This document shows, piece by piece, positions 25,440 through 34,367 of a stretch of 64,000 nucleotides of DNA. The stretch covers positions 52,445 through 116,444 of the forward strand of contig RAYM01000023.1 in the NCBI GenBank assembly GCA_003611805.1, given 5' to 3'. This DNA is from a bacterium 1xD42-87. Its GTDB lineage: Bacteria; Bacillota; Clostridia; Lachnospirales; Lachnospiraceae. The position numbers were made by a program, and so were the translations under genes. Under the pieces are notes generated by a model. That model saw only the letters and a program-made list of their open reading frames with translations, was not told the origin of the DNA and did no database searches. Each line of letters begins with the position of its first letter. Within the stretch, counting starts at the first letter, position 1.

Positions 25440-26699
25440 TTACTCCGCTTTATGCCCTCCGATCTGGTGATTCCTTTCTCTGGTGGTGGCTCCTTCCTGC
25501 AGATTCATGCCTTTCAGGATGGCGTCCTTGCCGAATTTATTTTTAATGCTGATCACAGCCTGCTGTACTCTGCGGTTTTTCTCAAGTTCCTCGGCGTCAA
25601 CGAAAAAATTGTACTGATGGTATTCTTCCGGCATCACATGGTTGCATGTCAGGCTGACGCGGTGGATTGCCCACTCGGGATTTACGATCTTTTCGTAGAG
25701 GGCGGTCACCGCGGGAATCAGAATGAGGTCTGAGTTGGTGTCCGCCTGCAAGTCTGTCGTGCCGTGTGCGGATGGCACATTCAGGCGGTTGGAGTAGCCG
25801 ACGTGGAGGGTGACGGAGCGCGTGACCAGATTCTTTTCCACAAGATCGAGACACATGAGATCCATCATTTCTTTGACGATGAGCCGTCCCTTCTCGAAGG
25901 GATAGTCACAGCCCAGAACCTGTCCGCTGGAAAGGCAGTTTGTGCGGGGACGGTAGTTTTTGATATCGGCAATGGTGACGGGTTCCCTGCCCCACGCATG
26001 GTCGATCAGAAGCTCCGCATCCACCCCGAACAGCTTATACAGCAGGTCTTCATCCGCGCTGGCAATATCGCCCATGGTGCGGATGCCGAAGGTGTCGAGC
26101 CGTCTGGCGGTTCCTGCGCCTACGCGCCAGAAGTCCGTGAGGGGCTTGTGGGTCCAGAGGGTTTTGCGGTAGCTTTCCTCCGTGAGTTCGCCGATAAAAT
26201 CATCGGCGTGTTTGGCGGTGATATCCAGTGCAATTTTCGCCAGATACAGGTTGGAGCCTACGCCGCAGGAGGCGCGTATGCCGGTCTGTTCATAGATATC
26301 CTGCATGATCCGGAAGCCGAGCTGTCTGGCGGAGAGCCGGTAGAGCGCGAGATAATCCGTCACATCCATGAAAGCCTCGTCGATGGAGTAGACATGGATG
26401 TCCGATTTGGAAATATATTTCAGGTAGATGGCATAAATATTCGCGGAGACATCCACATATCTCTGCATACGGGGCGGCGCCACGATATATTTTACGGCTT
26501 TCGGAATTTCAAAAATGCGGCAGCGGTTTTTGATTCCCAGCGCTTTCATGGCGGGGGTGATGGCAAGGCAGATGGTTTTTTCCGTCCGCGTCGGGTCTGC
26601 CACGACCAGATTGGTGGTCATGGGGTCCAGACCCCGCTCCACGCATTCCACCGAGGCGTAAAAAGATTTTAAGTCGATACAGAGATAGGTACGGTTCAT
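25440..26699 (-). CDS. Y-family DNA polymerase (UvrX/DinB type)
   Basis: 420-residue translesion polymerase. The catalytic carboxylates lie in CIDLKSFYASVE and YSIDEAFMDVT; the thumb HhH region is VGAGTARRLDTFGIRTMGDI; a little-finger domain follows. It copies damaged templates with low fidelity. An in-frame ATG at 26750 exists, but AAGGGAG precedes the ATG at 26699, which starts at the family N-terminus MNRTYLCIDLKSF. Its promoter contains a LexA-type box, so SOS induction is likely. YolD-like gene downstream. Confidence 0.9.
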   Translation of the reverse strand: MNRTYLCIDLKSFYASVECVERGLDPMTTNLVVADPTRTEKTICLAITPAMKALGIKNRCRIFEIPKAVKYIVAPPRMQRYVDVSANIYAIYLKYISKSDIHVYSIDEAFMDVTDYLALYRLSARQLGFRIMQDIYEQTGIRASCGVGSNLYLAKIALDITAKHADDFIGELTEESYRKTLWTHKPLTDFWRVGAGTARRLDTFGIRTMGDIASADEDLLYKLFGVDAELLIDHAWGREPVTIADIKNYRPRTNCLSSGQVLGCDYPFEKGRLIVKEMMDLMCLDLVEKNLVTRSVTLHVGYSNRLNVPSAHGTTDLQADTNSDLILIPAVTALYEKIVNPEWAIHRVSLTCNHVMPEEYHQYNFFVDAEELEKNRRVQQAVISIKNKFGKDAILKGMNLQEGATTRERNHQIGGHKAE

Positions 26700-26721
26700 A
26701 TCGGTCTCCCTTCTAATAACA

Positions 26722-26750
26722 ATCATACTACGAGAACATATGTTTGACAA
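26722..26750 (-). promoter_or_regulatory. SOS-controlled promoter (LexA box in spacer)
   Basis: Reading the minus strand, TTGTCA (26750-26745) and TATGAT (26727-26722) are separated by 17 bases. Within the spacer lies GAACATATGTTT (26734-26745 on the plus strand), one base from the palindromic Gram-positive LexA core GAAC-N4-GTTC. Confidence 0.75.
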
Positions 26751-26843
26751 TATGGAGAAAATGGGAACTTAAAATTTTCATGGAAAGAAGATTTTGCCAT
26801 AATTCGTGTTATAATGAAAAAAATACTTGTTTTGGAGGAAGCC

Positions 26844-27518
26844 ATGAAAGAGACAGACAGAATCGAACTGAAGCCGCTGCAGCCTGTTCAGGGGCAGTCG
26901 CCGAAGGGCAAAAAAGGGAAGGTAATTTCTACGGTTTTATTTGGTGTCGTTGTGGCAGTGTGGGTATCTGTCCGCGCCATAAACAGGACAAACCACCGGC
27001 CAAATGAAGAACCGTTTCCGATCCGCGTGGGCGAAGTCACGGTCATGCCGGGAGAGACTACGGTGGGAGCGCTGTCGGATGCCGGGTACGAGCTTGCCGT
27101 GTTTGACAGCAGGGCGTGGAGTACGGAAGAGGGAAAATTTTGTTATCAGGAGGTTGTGGAGGATTTGACGGCGGAGGCGAAGCCGCGTGATTATTATTTG
27201 ATGGCGCTGCTGAAAGACGGGGAGGACTGTGCCGTGCTGCAAATCTATAACTGGTCAGGGGGCGCCGCACCTGTGAAGGAATGGACGATCGGAAGGGTGG
27301 AGATAGCGTCTTACCATGAAGGGGCAGAACAGGCGGCGCTTATTGGTATTCCGTTTTCTGAACTGACGCAGGAGGGTGTGACGCAAAGCGCTGATAAGGA
27401 GCCGGAAAGCTCTGAACAGAATAAATGTGTCTGGAGAAACGGCGCTTATTATATGAGCATAGAATTTGGAGATGACGCGGCAGTGGAGAGAATCCAATCA
27501 GAATATGATCCGCATTAG
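26844..27518 (+). CDS. Hypothetical membrane-anchored protein
   Basis: 224-residue protein with a 30-residue Lys-rich cytoplasmic N-terminus, one membrane helix (VISTVLFGVVVAVWVSVRAI) and an extracellular domain of mixed character (VGEVTVMPGETTVGALSDAG; YYLMALLKDGEDCAVLQIYN). Not recognised. An ATG at 26814 is in frame; the ATG at 26844 has TGGAGGA at good spacing and is chosen. It is followed by about 150 bases without a gene. Confidence 0.6.
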   Translation: MKETDRIELKPLQPVQGQSPKGKKGKVISTVLFGVVVAVWVSVRAINRTNHRPNEEPFPIRVGEVTVMPGETTVGALSDAGYELAVFDSRAWSTEEGKFCYQEVVEDLTAEAKPRDYYLMALLKDGEDCAVLQIYNWSGGAAPVKEWTIGRVEIASYHEGAEQAALIGIPFSELTQEGVTQSADKEPESSEQNKCVWRNGAYYMSIEFGDDAAVERIQSEYDPH

Positions 27519-27667
27519 AGCGGGTTTCGACACCATACAGCAAGCGCATGGCGCGGCTGTGGCAAGTATCAGATAAATGCAATACTGATACAAAGTACAA
27601 GAAAAGAGAGGACAAAATCGTAAATTAATGTTAGAATACCTTTATACATATGAAGGGGTAAACGGAA

Positions 27668-28939
27668 ATGAGTGTTATCAGCAGCAAGGATGTTTATCAG
27701 ATCATCCGAAAAACTCTCGGCATCATCAACAATAAGATTATGAATCATGGGGAGATCACGGGGTATATCTTATATAAGATGATGGAGTATGAGAATACCT
27801 ACACCGAGCAGAATTACACGGAGCAGGAGCTGGTGGATTACACGATGCTCGGCATTCTGCATGACATTGGTCTTTATAAGGAGGACAATGTCAAGAAGGT
27901 GGCGGATTTTGAGACCAAGAATCTCTGGCCGCATTCGATCTATGGATTTCTTTTTCTGAAATATCTGTCGCCTATCGGGGACAGGGCGGAGATTGTGCTG
28001 TACCACCATTTGGACTATAATCGGTACGGCGCGATACAGAGCCGCTATATGCATGTCATAGAGCTTCTAAATCTGGCGGATAAGATGGATACGGCTCTGC
28101 ATCTGAAGGAGGAAAAGCTGGAGCCGGATTATTTTTCAAAGTACCGAAACATCAAATTTTCCGGCGCGGCGATGGATCTTTTCCAGAAAGCGGAGAAATG
28201 TTACGGGATTACGGAAAATCTCGTGAGCGGCAAGTATCGTGAGGAGCTGGATGTGCTTCTGGCAAAGAGGGCGTTTTCCGAGCAGTACAAGAAAGGATTT
28301 CTGGAAATGCTTGTCTACACCATTGATTTCAGAAGCGAGCACACGGTGATCCACACGCTGGCGACGGTGAACTTTGCGGAGAAACTCGGCAGACTTTCAC
28401 GCGTCTCGGGGAAGGATCTCAGGGATCTCCACTACGGCGCGCTGCTTCACGACTTGGGCAAGATTGCGATTCCCTTACATATTCTGGAGTCCACGGGACG
28501 ACTGAGCGACGACGAGATGAAGGTGATGAAGGCACATGTGCGGATCACGGAGATGATTCTGGAGGGCGTTGTGGATGATGACGTTTTGCAGATTGCGGTC
28601 AGGCATCACGAGAAACTGGACGGGACTGGTTATCATAAGGGGCTTTCGGCGGCGGACCTGTCCCTGTCCCAGCAGATCATTGCGGTGGCGGATATCTTGA
28701 GTGCGCTTTACGGCAAACGCAGCTACAAGGAGGCTTTCAGCAAGGAGAAAATTCTCGATATTATGAACTCCGATGCGGATAAAGGCAAGATCAACCGCAA
28801 CGTGGTGACAACCCTTGAAAAAAACTATGACAGCATTATCGCGGAGTTTGAGAAGGAAAAGGAGAACACCATAGGGCTGTATCTCAAAATTAAGGAGCAA
28901 TATGCAATTATGATTGAGCGATTTAAACGGTTCGATTAG
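27668..28939 (+). CDS. Tandem-HD protein with C-terminal HD-GYP-like domain
   Basis: 423-residue predicted cytosolic protein with two HD regions. The first (about 50-120) has LGILHDIGLYKE and VLYHHLDYN; the second (about 210-400) has LLHDLGKIAIPLHIL, KAHVRITEMIL and HHEKLDGTGYHKGL, close to the HD-GYP signature. HD-GYP proteins hydrolyse cyclic di-GMP or related nucleotides. No sensory or GGDEF domain is present. The DUF362 ferredoxin gene follows 28 bases later. Confidence 0.82.
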   Translation: MSVISSKDVYQIIRKTLGIINNKIMNHGEITGYILYKMMEYENTYTEQNYTEQELVDYTMLGILHDIGLYKEDNVKKVADFETKNLWPHSIYGFLFLKYLSPIGDRAEIVLYHHLDYNRYGAIQSRYMHVIELLNLADKMDTALHLKEEKLEPDYFSKYRNIKFSGAAMDLFQKAEKCYGITENLVSGKYREELDVLLAKRAFSEQYKKGFLEMLVYTIDFRSEHTVIHTLATVNFAEKLGRLSRVSGKDLRDLHYGALLHDLGKIAIPLHILESTGRLSDDEMKVMKAHVRITEMILEGVVDDDVLQIAVRHHEKLDGTGYHKGLSAADLSLSQQIIAVADILSALYGKRSYKEAFSKEKILDIMNSDADKGKINRNVVTTLEKNYDSIIAEFEKEKENTIGLYLKIKEQYAIMIERFKRFD

Positions 28940-28967
28940 AGTGAAAGGAATAGGAGGCATAACACCC

Positions 28968-30086
28968 ATGGAACAGTCAAAGGTATATTTTACATCCTTT
29001 AAGGCAACGGAACATGAGAATTTATTACAGAAGCTTCACCGGCTGATGAAGACGGCGGGTTTTGAAACCATCGACTTTACGGACAAGTACACGGCGATTA
29101 AGATTCATTTCGGGGAGTACGGGAATCTGGCGTTCCTGCGCCCGAACTATGCGAGAGTAGTGGCGGACTATGTGAAGGAGCTGGGCGGCAAGCCCTATCT
29201 GACAGACTGCAACACGCTCTATGTGGGCAGCAGGAAGAATGCGCTGGATCATCTGGAGACGGCGTATGTGAACGGTTTTTCCCCCTATCAGACGGGATGC
29301 CATGTGATCATCGGCGACGGTCTTAAGGGGACGGATGAGACGCTGGTGCCCATCGACGGCGAGTATGTGAAAGAGGCGAAGATCGGTCACGCGATCATGG
29401 ACGCGGATGTGTTCATTTCACTGACCCATTTTAAAGGACATGAGATGGCGGGCTTTGGCGGAGCGCTTAAAAATATCGGTATGGGCTGCGGTTCCAGGGC
29501 GGGTAAGATGGAGCAGCACTGTGACGGCAAGCCGGAGGTGGACCAGTCCCTCTGTGTGGGATGCGGCGCGTGCGACAGGATCTGTGCCCACGGCGCGCCC
29601 ATTATCGAGAATGGCAAGGCGCATATCGACCATGACAAATGCGTGGGATGCGGACGTTGTCTGGCGGTCTGTCCGAAAGATGCGATTTCCGCAAGCTTTG
29701 AGGATTCCATCGCCATGTTGAATTACAAGATGGCGGAGTACGCGTGGGCAGTCTGCAAGGACAAACCGTGTTTCCATGTGTCGCTGATTTGCGACGTGTC
29801 GCCCAACTGTGACTGCCATGCGGAAAACGACATTCCGATTATCCCCAATGTGGGAATGCTGGCATCCTTCGACCCGGTGGCGTTAGATCAGGCATGCGCC
29901 GATCTGTGTAATAAGATGGCTCCGGTGGAGGAGAGCGTGCTTGGTGAAAATCTGCACAAGCACGGCAATGAGGAGGGACATGACCACTTCTTTATGACCC
30001 ACCCGGATACGGAGTGGAAATCCTGCATCTCCCACGCGGTAAAGCTTGGGCTGGGAACGGATCAGTATGAGCTGGTGACGGTCTGA
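28968..30086 (+). CDS. DUF362 protein with two 4Fe-4S clusters
   Basis: 372-residue protein. The N-terminal DUF362 domain has KVYFTSFKA, KIHFGEYGNLAFLRP and LTHFKGHEMAGFGGALKNIG. A two-cluster ferredoxin module sits at about 190-240 with CVGCGACDRICA and CVGCGRCLAVCPKDAI. It is probably a cytosolic electron carrier or maturation factor; the reaction is unknown. An upstream in-frame start (28914) overlaps the HD gene; the ATG at 28968 with GGAGG ahead is preferred. Confidence 0.85.
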   Translation: MEQSKVYFTSFKATEHENLLQKLHRLMKTAGFETIDFTDKYTAIKIHFGEYGNLAFLRPNYARVVADYVKELGGKPYLTDCNTLYVGSRKNALDHLETAYVNGFSPYQTGCHVIIGDGLKGTDETLVPIDGEYVKEAKIGHAIMDADVFISLTHFKGHEMAGFGGALKNIGMGCGSRAGKMEQHCDGKPEVDQSLCVGCGACDRICAHGAPIIENGKAHIDHDKCVGCGRCLAVCPKDAISASFEDSIAMLNYKMAEYAWAVCKDKPCFHVSLICDVSPNCDCHAENDIPIIPNVGMLASFDPVALDQACADLCNKMAPVEESVLGENLHKHGNEEGHDHFFMTHPDTEWKSCISHAVKLGLGTDQYELVTV

Positions 30087-30116
30087 ATGTAATAATGGTT
30101 AGCAGAATGGGTACAC

Positions 30117-30178
30117 GACAAACGACCTCCGGCAGTCTACGGATAACGAGAATGCGCGGAGGTCGCTTTGTATCTTTT
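30117..30178 (+). terminator. Terminator after DUF362 gene
   Basis: CGACCTCCG (30123-30131) pairs with CGGAGGTCG (30157-30165), extended by ACAAA/TTTGT, and is followed by a T-rich tract near 30173. Confidence 0.7.
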
Positions 30179-30256
30179 TAAAGAACAGTTTTTAAGACGA
30201 TGCCTGGAGCATAATCACCTTTATCGGCATGATGTCTAATTAGCAGATCAGTGCAG

Positions 30257-31684
30257 TTACCGTGCCTCGCCTGCGTGGGGGATATTGGTGTGCTCCGAAA
30301 TCTCTCTGCTGATTGTGCAAAGGTCGTCCACGGACAGCCCGTGGATATCTTTGTTGCCGGTGATTCTGGCAAAGGTTTTTAATTCCTCGGCGGAACATCT
30401 CAGATAATTTTCCACCCGCTTTGCGGCGGCGTCGATGTGCAGTCTTTCACGTAGCTTTTCATCCTGCGTGGCTACGCCGACCGGGCACATACCGCTGCCG
30501 CAGATACGGTATTGCTGGCATGCGGCGGCTACCATTGCCGCGGAAGCCACCGCGACGGCGTCCGCGCCCATGGCGATCGCCTTGGCAAAATCGGAGGATA
30601 CCCGCAAGCCCCCTGTGATGACCAGATCAATATCGGAACCGATAGAATCCAGATATTTTCTCGCGCGGTGGAGCGCATAGAGCGTCGGTACGCTGGTGGA
30701 GTCCCGGATGATGGCGGGGGATGCGCCCGTCGCGCCGCCTCTGCCGTCTATGGTGATGAAGTCGGGTTCCGCGTAGACACAAAACTCCAAATCCTTTTCA
30801 ATGCGCCCTGCGGCGATTTTAATACCAATTGGTCTGCCGTCGCTCAGCATCCGCAAATCTGCTACCACGCCCTTTAAGTCGTCAGCATTGTTGATGCGGG
30901 GGAATTTCGAGGGACTGATGACATCTTCACCAAGCGGTTTGTTGCGGATTTTTGCAATCTCCGGGGTCACCTTGCTGCCCGGCAGATGCCCGCCCATGCC
31001 CGGCTTCGTTCCCTGGCCGATTTTGATCTCAATGGCGTCTGATGTTTTCAGATTCTCTTCGGTAACGCTGTACAGGTTGGGGACATACTCAAATATGTAC
31101 TTGTACGCCGCCGCCTTTTCCTCCGGGAGAACGCCGCCTTCCCCGCTGCACATTGCCGTCCCAGCGGCGGCGCTTCCCTTTGCCATTGCGATTTTGGCCT
31201 CCCGGGAGAGGGCGCCGAAGGACATATGGGAGATATAGACCGGCATGGAGAGCGTCATCGGCTTTTTCGCGTGCTTTCCAATTACGGTCTGCAGGGACAC
31301 CTCGTCGTGTTCATTTAAGGGCATCGGATTTAGCTGCGCGCCAAGAATCAGCACGTCGTCCCAGTTCGGCATCTTCATCCGCGTGCCCATTGCCTCAATC
31401 GCTGATTTTCCCGTGACAGCCATCTCATGAATCTCTTTCATGTAGCGGTAATCGCTGTCTGTCTTTCTCGTCTCTTTCGGGTAACTTAAGTCTGAATCCC
31501 CGGTCTCTGCGCACGCGCCCTCATTTTCTGGTGCAGCGCAGGCAGAAACAGGTTTTTCGGGTTCCAACGCCTTGAATTTTTCCGGCGGCTGTTTGCAGAT
31601 GGGACACTCCGTCAGCTCGGAGAAGGTTTTTCCTTCTTTTTCCTCATCGTACTCGTACCCGCATACACTGCATTTGTAGATCAT
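30257..31684 (-). CDS. Rubredoxin-fused glutamate synthase-like FMN protein
   Basis: 475 residues. An N-terminal rubredoxin (about 1-38: CSVCGYEYDE and CPICKQPP) and a linker of about 50 residues are joined to a GltB-type FMN-binding synthase barrel (MPVYISHMSFGALSREAKIA; GQGTKPGMGGHLPG; TIDGRGGATGASP). A late Cys-rich stretch, CQQYRICGSGMCPVGVATQ, matches the 3Fe-4S region of glutamate synthases. It could transfer ammonia to 2-oxoglutarate or act as an alternative oxidoreductase, with the rubredoxin as built-in electron donor. There is no glutaminase domain. AAGGAGGG precedes the start. Confidence 0.88.
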   Translation of the reverse strand: MIYKCSVCGYEYDEEKEGKTFSELTECPICKQPPEKFKALEPEKPVSACAAPENEGACAETGDSDLSYPKETRKTDSDYRYMKEIHEMAVTGKSAIEAMGTRMKMPNWDDVLILGAQLNPMPLNEHDEVSLQTVIGKHAKKPMTLSMPVYISHMSFGALSREAKIAMAKGSAAAGTAMCSGEGGVLPEEKAAAYKYIFEYVPNLYSVTEENLKTSDAIEIKIGQGTKPGMGGHLPGSKVTPEIAKIRNKPLGEDVISPSKFPRINNADDLKGVVADLRMLSDGRPIGIKIAAGRIEKDLEFCVYAEPDFITIDGRGGATGASPAIIRDSTSVPTLYALHRARKYLDSIGSDIDLVITGGLRVSSDFAKAIAMGADAVAVASAAMVAAACQQYRICGSGMCPVGVATQDEKLRERLHIDAAAKRVENYLRCSAEELKTFARITGNKDIHGLSVDDLCTISREISEHTNIPHAGEAR

Positions 31685-31791
31685 TGCAAAGCCCTCCTTT
31701 GTATTTTCTGCATTTTGTAAAGCAACACGTCAAAATTAGAATTATTCTAATTATAGTATAGCTCCACGGTTTTGTCGAGGGCTGGATTTGC

Positions 31792-31824
31792 ATGAAAAGA
31801 ATGCCGGCATTATCTTGCCGGCAT
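31792..31824 (-). terminator. Terminator overlapping DUF2461 stop
   Basis: A perfect 9-bp inverted repeat ATGCCGGCA (31801-31809) / TGCCGGCAT (31816-31824); on the minus strand TCTTTTC follows. The 5' arm codes for the last residues of the DUF2461 protein. Confidence 0.7.
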
Positions 31825-32493
31825 CTGAAAGTCCGCGAGCGCGCGGTTCAAATAATCATTAAAAGGTTTCATTGCCTCGAAAATTTCAACCATTTTTGGC
31901 AGGAATGTCCCGATATCCAGCAGATCCTGATCGTTTACAGGGTATTCGAGATACCAGCTTTTATATTTCAGGTATTCGGCATGCGGGTGTTCTTTTTCAT
32001 AGCCTGCAGGCACATTTTTGAGAGCGGTTCCCTGTACCGTGAAATATTTCGTAAAGGAGTCAGCATGGATAATCTGGTCCCACTCGTCGGGGTGCTGCAC
32101 GATATAGTCCCGTATCATGGTGGTGGCGTCCTTGAACATGTCAGCAAAAAGCCCGCCGCCTAAAAAGGATTCATTGCCGGGTTTTATCATCAGATAGTAT
32201 CCAACCGGGACCGGCAGCTTTCCCATGGCGCCGATATGGGCGCGGAAGGCGGGATTGTAGGGTGATTTGTCGTGGCTGAAACGGGTGTCCCGCACCAGCT
32301 TGAAGGTGAGGTCCTTCGGCACATTCTGAATGATGCTGCCGTCTGTTTTTCCGATTGCAAGAATCAGTTCCTGTACCAGCTCTTCAAACTGTGCGTTTGC
32401 TTCCTTGTATTCTGCCTTATGTTGATGATACCACTCCCGGTTGTTGTTTTCCTTTAATTCGGATAAGTATTTGAAAATCAGTTCCGTGTTCAT
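31810..32493 (-). CDS. DUF2461 family protein
   Basis: 227-residue protein matching DUF2461: LSELKENNNREWYHQHKAEY near the N-terminus, KLVRDTRFSHDKSPYNPAFR and GYYLMIKPGNESFLGGGL in the middle. It is a widespread, functionally unassigned cytosolic family. GGAGG precedes the ATG. It stands as a single gene, with the sigma-factor gene ending 64 bases upstream. Confidence 0.85.
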   Translation of the reverse strand: MNTELIFKYLSELKENNNREWYHQHKAEYKEANAQFEELVQELILAIGKTDGSIIQNVPKDLTFKLVRDTRFSHDKSPYNPAFRAHIGAMGKLPVPVGYYLMIKPGNESFLGGGLFADMFKDATTMIRDYIVQHPDEWDQIIHADSFTKYFTVQGTALKNVPAGYEKEHPHAEYLKYKSWYLEYPVNDQDLLDIGTFLPKMVEIFEAMKPFNDYLNRALADFQMPAR

Positions 32494-32557
32494 TATTTCC
32501 TCCGATTTCTTTTTCCATGTTCTTATGTGTCAGAATTTTTGTGCGTGTCACTTTATG

Positions 32558-33406
32558 TTACGCGTTTTTTACGACAGACAGAGAAGTTGAGTTCAGGAAT
32601 TTTTTCATAAACTGTCTGGTCTGCTCCGGAGTTGCATAGAGTCTGGCGAACGAAAAATGCTGCGCAAGATCGTCGATCTCTTCCATTGCCTCCTTCACGT
32701 CAAGCATGGTCTTTCTTGCGATTTCCTCTGCCGCGGTGTAGTCCTGATGCGACGGATCGATCCTGTGGTTTTGAATCGCGTAATTGATCCGGTTCGCGCA
32801 CCGGCATGTCCCTTTTCCGTACTCGCCGCAGTATTCACTCAGGAAATCCGCCATCTTTTTGCGGATACGGGAGAGACGTTGACGGTATGCTTCCGGCGAA
32901 ATCCCCAAAATTTCCCCGGCTATGCGGCTGTCTGCCTGAAACATGGTCCCAAGAACAAAAATCAGACGGCTGTCTGTGTCGAGACATTGCAGCATCACAT
33001 TGGTGCAGGAAAGCTTCAGCTCTTCCGCCAGAACAGTCTTTTCCACATTCTGCGTCAGATCAGGAACGTCGTGGATATTACCGTTTTTGATATCCTCCCC
33101 GTAAAACTCGAAACTGAGCGGGTGCTGTGCAAACATATGCTTCTTGTAGTTTTTGAGATGGTTCACTGCAATGCGGAACACCCATGTGGAAAAGGCGCTT
33201 TCCTTTTTGAAGGAAGAAAGATGGGTGATGACCTTTAACAGGATATCCTGTGTCGCGTCCTCCGCGTCGGCAAAGGTGCCGAGCATACGCAGGGACAGGT
33301 TAAAAACCAGGTCCTGCACGCCCGCGATAAGGGTTTCCAGAGCCTCCCGGTCTCCGGCGGTGGCTTTCTCCACCAAAGCAAATAATTCTTCTGTATTTTT
33401 GTCCAT
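32558..33406 (-). CDS. ECF-like sigma-70 factor with C-terminal extension
   Basis: 282 residues. Region 2 is seen as LRMLGTFADAEDATQDILLKV and FSTWVFRIAVNHLKNY; region 4 as FVLGTMFQADSRIAGEILGIS and YRQRLSRIRKKMADFL. After about residue 185 there is a 95-residue extension with a Cys cluster (EYCGEYGKGTCRCANRI) that is not in ordinary ECF factors of about 180 residues. It directs RNA polymerase to unknown promoters. No anti-sigma gene is adjacent, so the extension may be the regulatory part. AGGAGG precedes the ATG. Confidence 0.85.
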   Translation of the reverse strand: MDKNTEELFALVEKATAGDREALETLIAGVQDLVFNLSLRMLGTFADAEDATQDILLKVITHLSSFKKESAFSTWVFRIAVNHLKNYKKHMFAQHPLSFEFYGEDIKNGNIHDVPDLTQNVEKTVLAEELKLSCTNVMLQCLDTDSRLIFVLGTMFQADSRIAGEILGISPEAYRQRLSRIRKKMADFLSEYCGEYGKGTCRCANRINYAIQNHRIDPSHQDYTAAEEIARKTMLDVKEAMEEIDDLAQHFSFARLYATPEQTRQFMKKFLNSTSLSVVKNA

Positions 33407-33627
33407 AAATTTTACCTCCTATAGAATTAGACAACGTCGAGGGGCTTTTGTGACATATTATTTTTGATAAAATCTTAGCATATAGTCATAAAGTTTTCCA
33501 TCCATTACAAAAAAAGGATGATTGATAACAAACTGTCTTAAGAAATGTGATATTCATACCGAAATAAATGGTAACAGGGAAGAGCAGAGACGCAGTCATA
33601 TTTCAGACAGAAAGGCGGTTATCGTAT

Positions 33628-34239
33628 ATGAATATTTCATGGGATCAGACCAGCAGTATTTTGCGCAGAATGAACACGGCGGGCATGTTAAAGAGCACGC
33701 AGGACAGGCTGGAGCGGCAGGAAGAGACACAGAAGCAGGTGGATTTTTTCGAGAAGCAGAAGGAGAACCTGAAAAATGTATCCTGTGGAAGCGTGGAGGA
33801 GATCGCCGAAAAGCTGAAAATGTACCAGTCCTATGAGGATCAGATTTCTTCGATAAAGGCGGCTTACAATCAGGAGCAGATGTTCCACATTCTGGATGAG
33901 TCCACGGAGAAGGGCGAGAAGATCGCGGAAGCGATTGACAACATGGAACCCAAGACTCCGGAAGAGCGTCTGGAAGAGATGGTCGAGGAAGCGCTTGGCA
34001 TCGAGGACGGCGGCGAACTCGAGGAGGCTATGGAAGAACTCGAGGAAGTTGTCGAGGAGCTGACCGAGGAATTGACGGAGGAGCTGACCGAGGGTATGGA
34101 GGAAGCGCTGCCTGAGAATGCGGAGCTCTCCGCGGAGGAGGTTGCGGAGGCTGCTGCCGCGGCAGAGGCGGCGGAGCAGGAAGCGGCGAATGCGGCGGGA
34201 ATACCTGAGGGGTATATGCCGTTTGATGTGAGACTGTAG
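33628..34239 (+). CDS. Acidic coiled-coil protein, unknown
   Basis: 203 residues. The N-terminal half is coiled-coil (LKSTQDRLERQEETQKQVDF; SVEEIAEKLKMYQSYEDQI); the C-terminal half is extremely acidic, with Glu/Leu repeats (EELTEELTEELTEG) and an Ala-rich tail ending GYMPFDVRL. No signal peptide. Codons before the ATG at 33628 (open from 33568) look non-coding, but the ribosome site is weak, so the start is tentative. No family is recognised. Confidence 0.6.
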   Translation: MNISWDQTSSILRRMNTAGMLKSTQDRLERQEETQKQVDFFEKQKENLKNVSCGSVEEIAEKLKMYQSYEDQISSIKAAYNQEQMFHILDESTEKGEKIAEAIDNMEPKTPEERLEEMVEEALGIEDGGELEEAMEELEEVVEELTEELTEELTEGMEEALPENAELSAEEVAEAAAAAEAAEQEAANAAGIPEGYMPFDVRL

Positions 34240-34247
34240 ACAAATGA

Positions 34248-34290
34248 GGGAATGGCTGACGTTTCGACGCAGACATTCCCTTTCTTTTTG
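34248..34290 (+). terminator. Terminator after coiled-coil gene
   Basis: GGGAATG (34248-34254) pairs with CATTCCC (34274-34280) and is followed by TTTCTTTTTG. Confidence 0.8.
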
Positions 34291-34367
34291 ATACGATAAT
34301 GTGACGGGATGGTTGACAGTAGGTATGGGAAAATGGATAGCCGCGTAGCAACTGTATGAGATTGGGA

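Noticed and set aside
25764..26672. 302-codon plus-strand frame opposite the Y-family polymerase
   Set aside because: Antisense shadow; the polymerase on the minus strand has all catalytic motifs and its own promoter.
28937..28950. Short string TTAGAGTGAAAGG shared between 28.9 kb and 53.45 kb
   Set aside because: A 13-base match is expected many times by chance in 64 kb.
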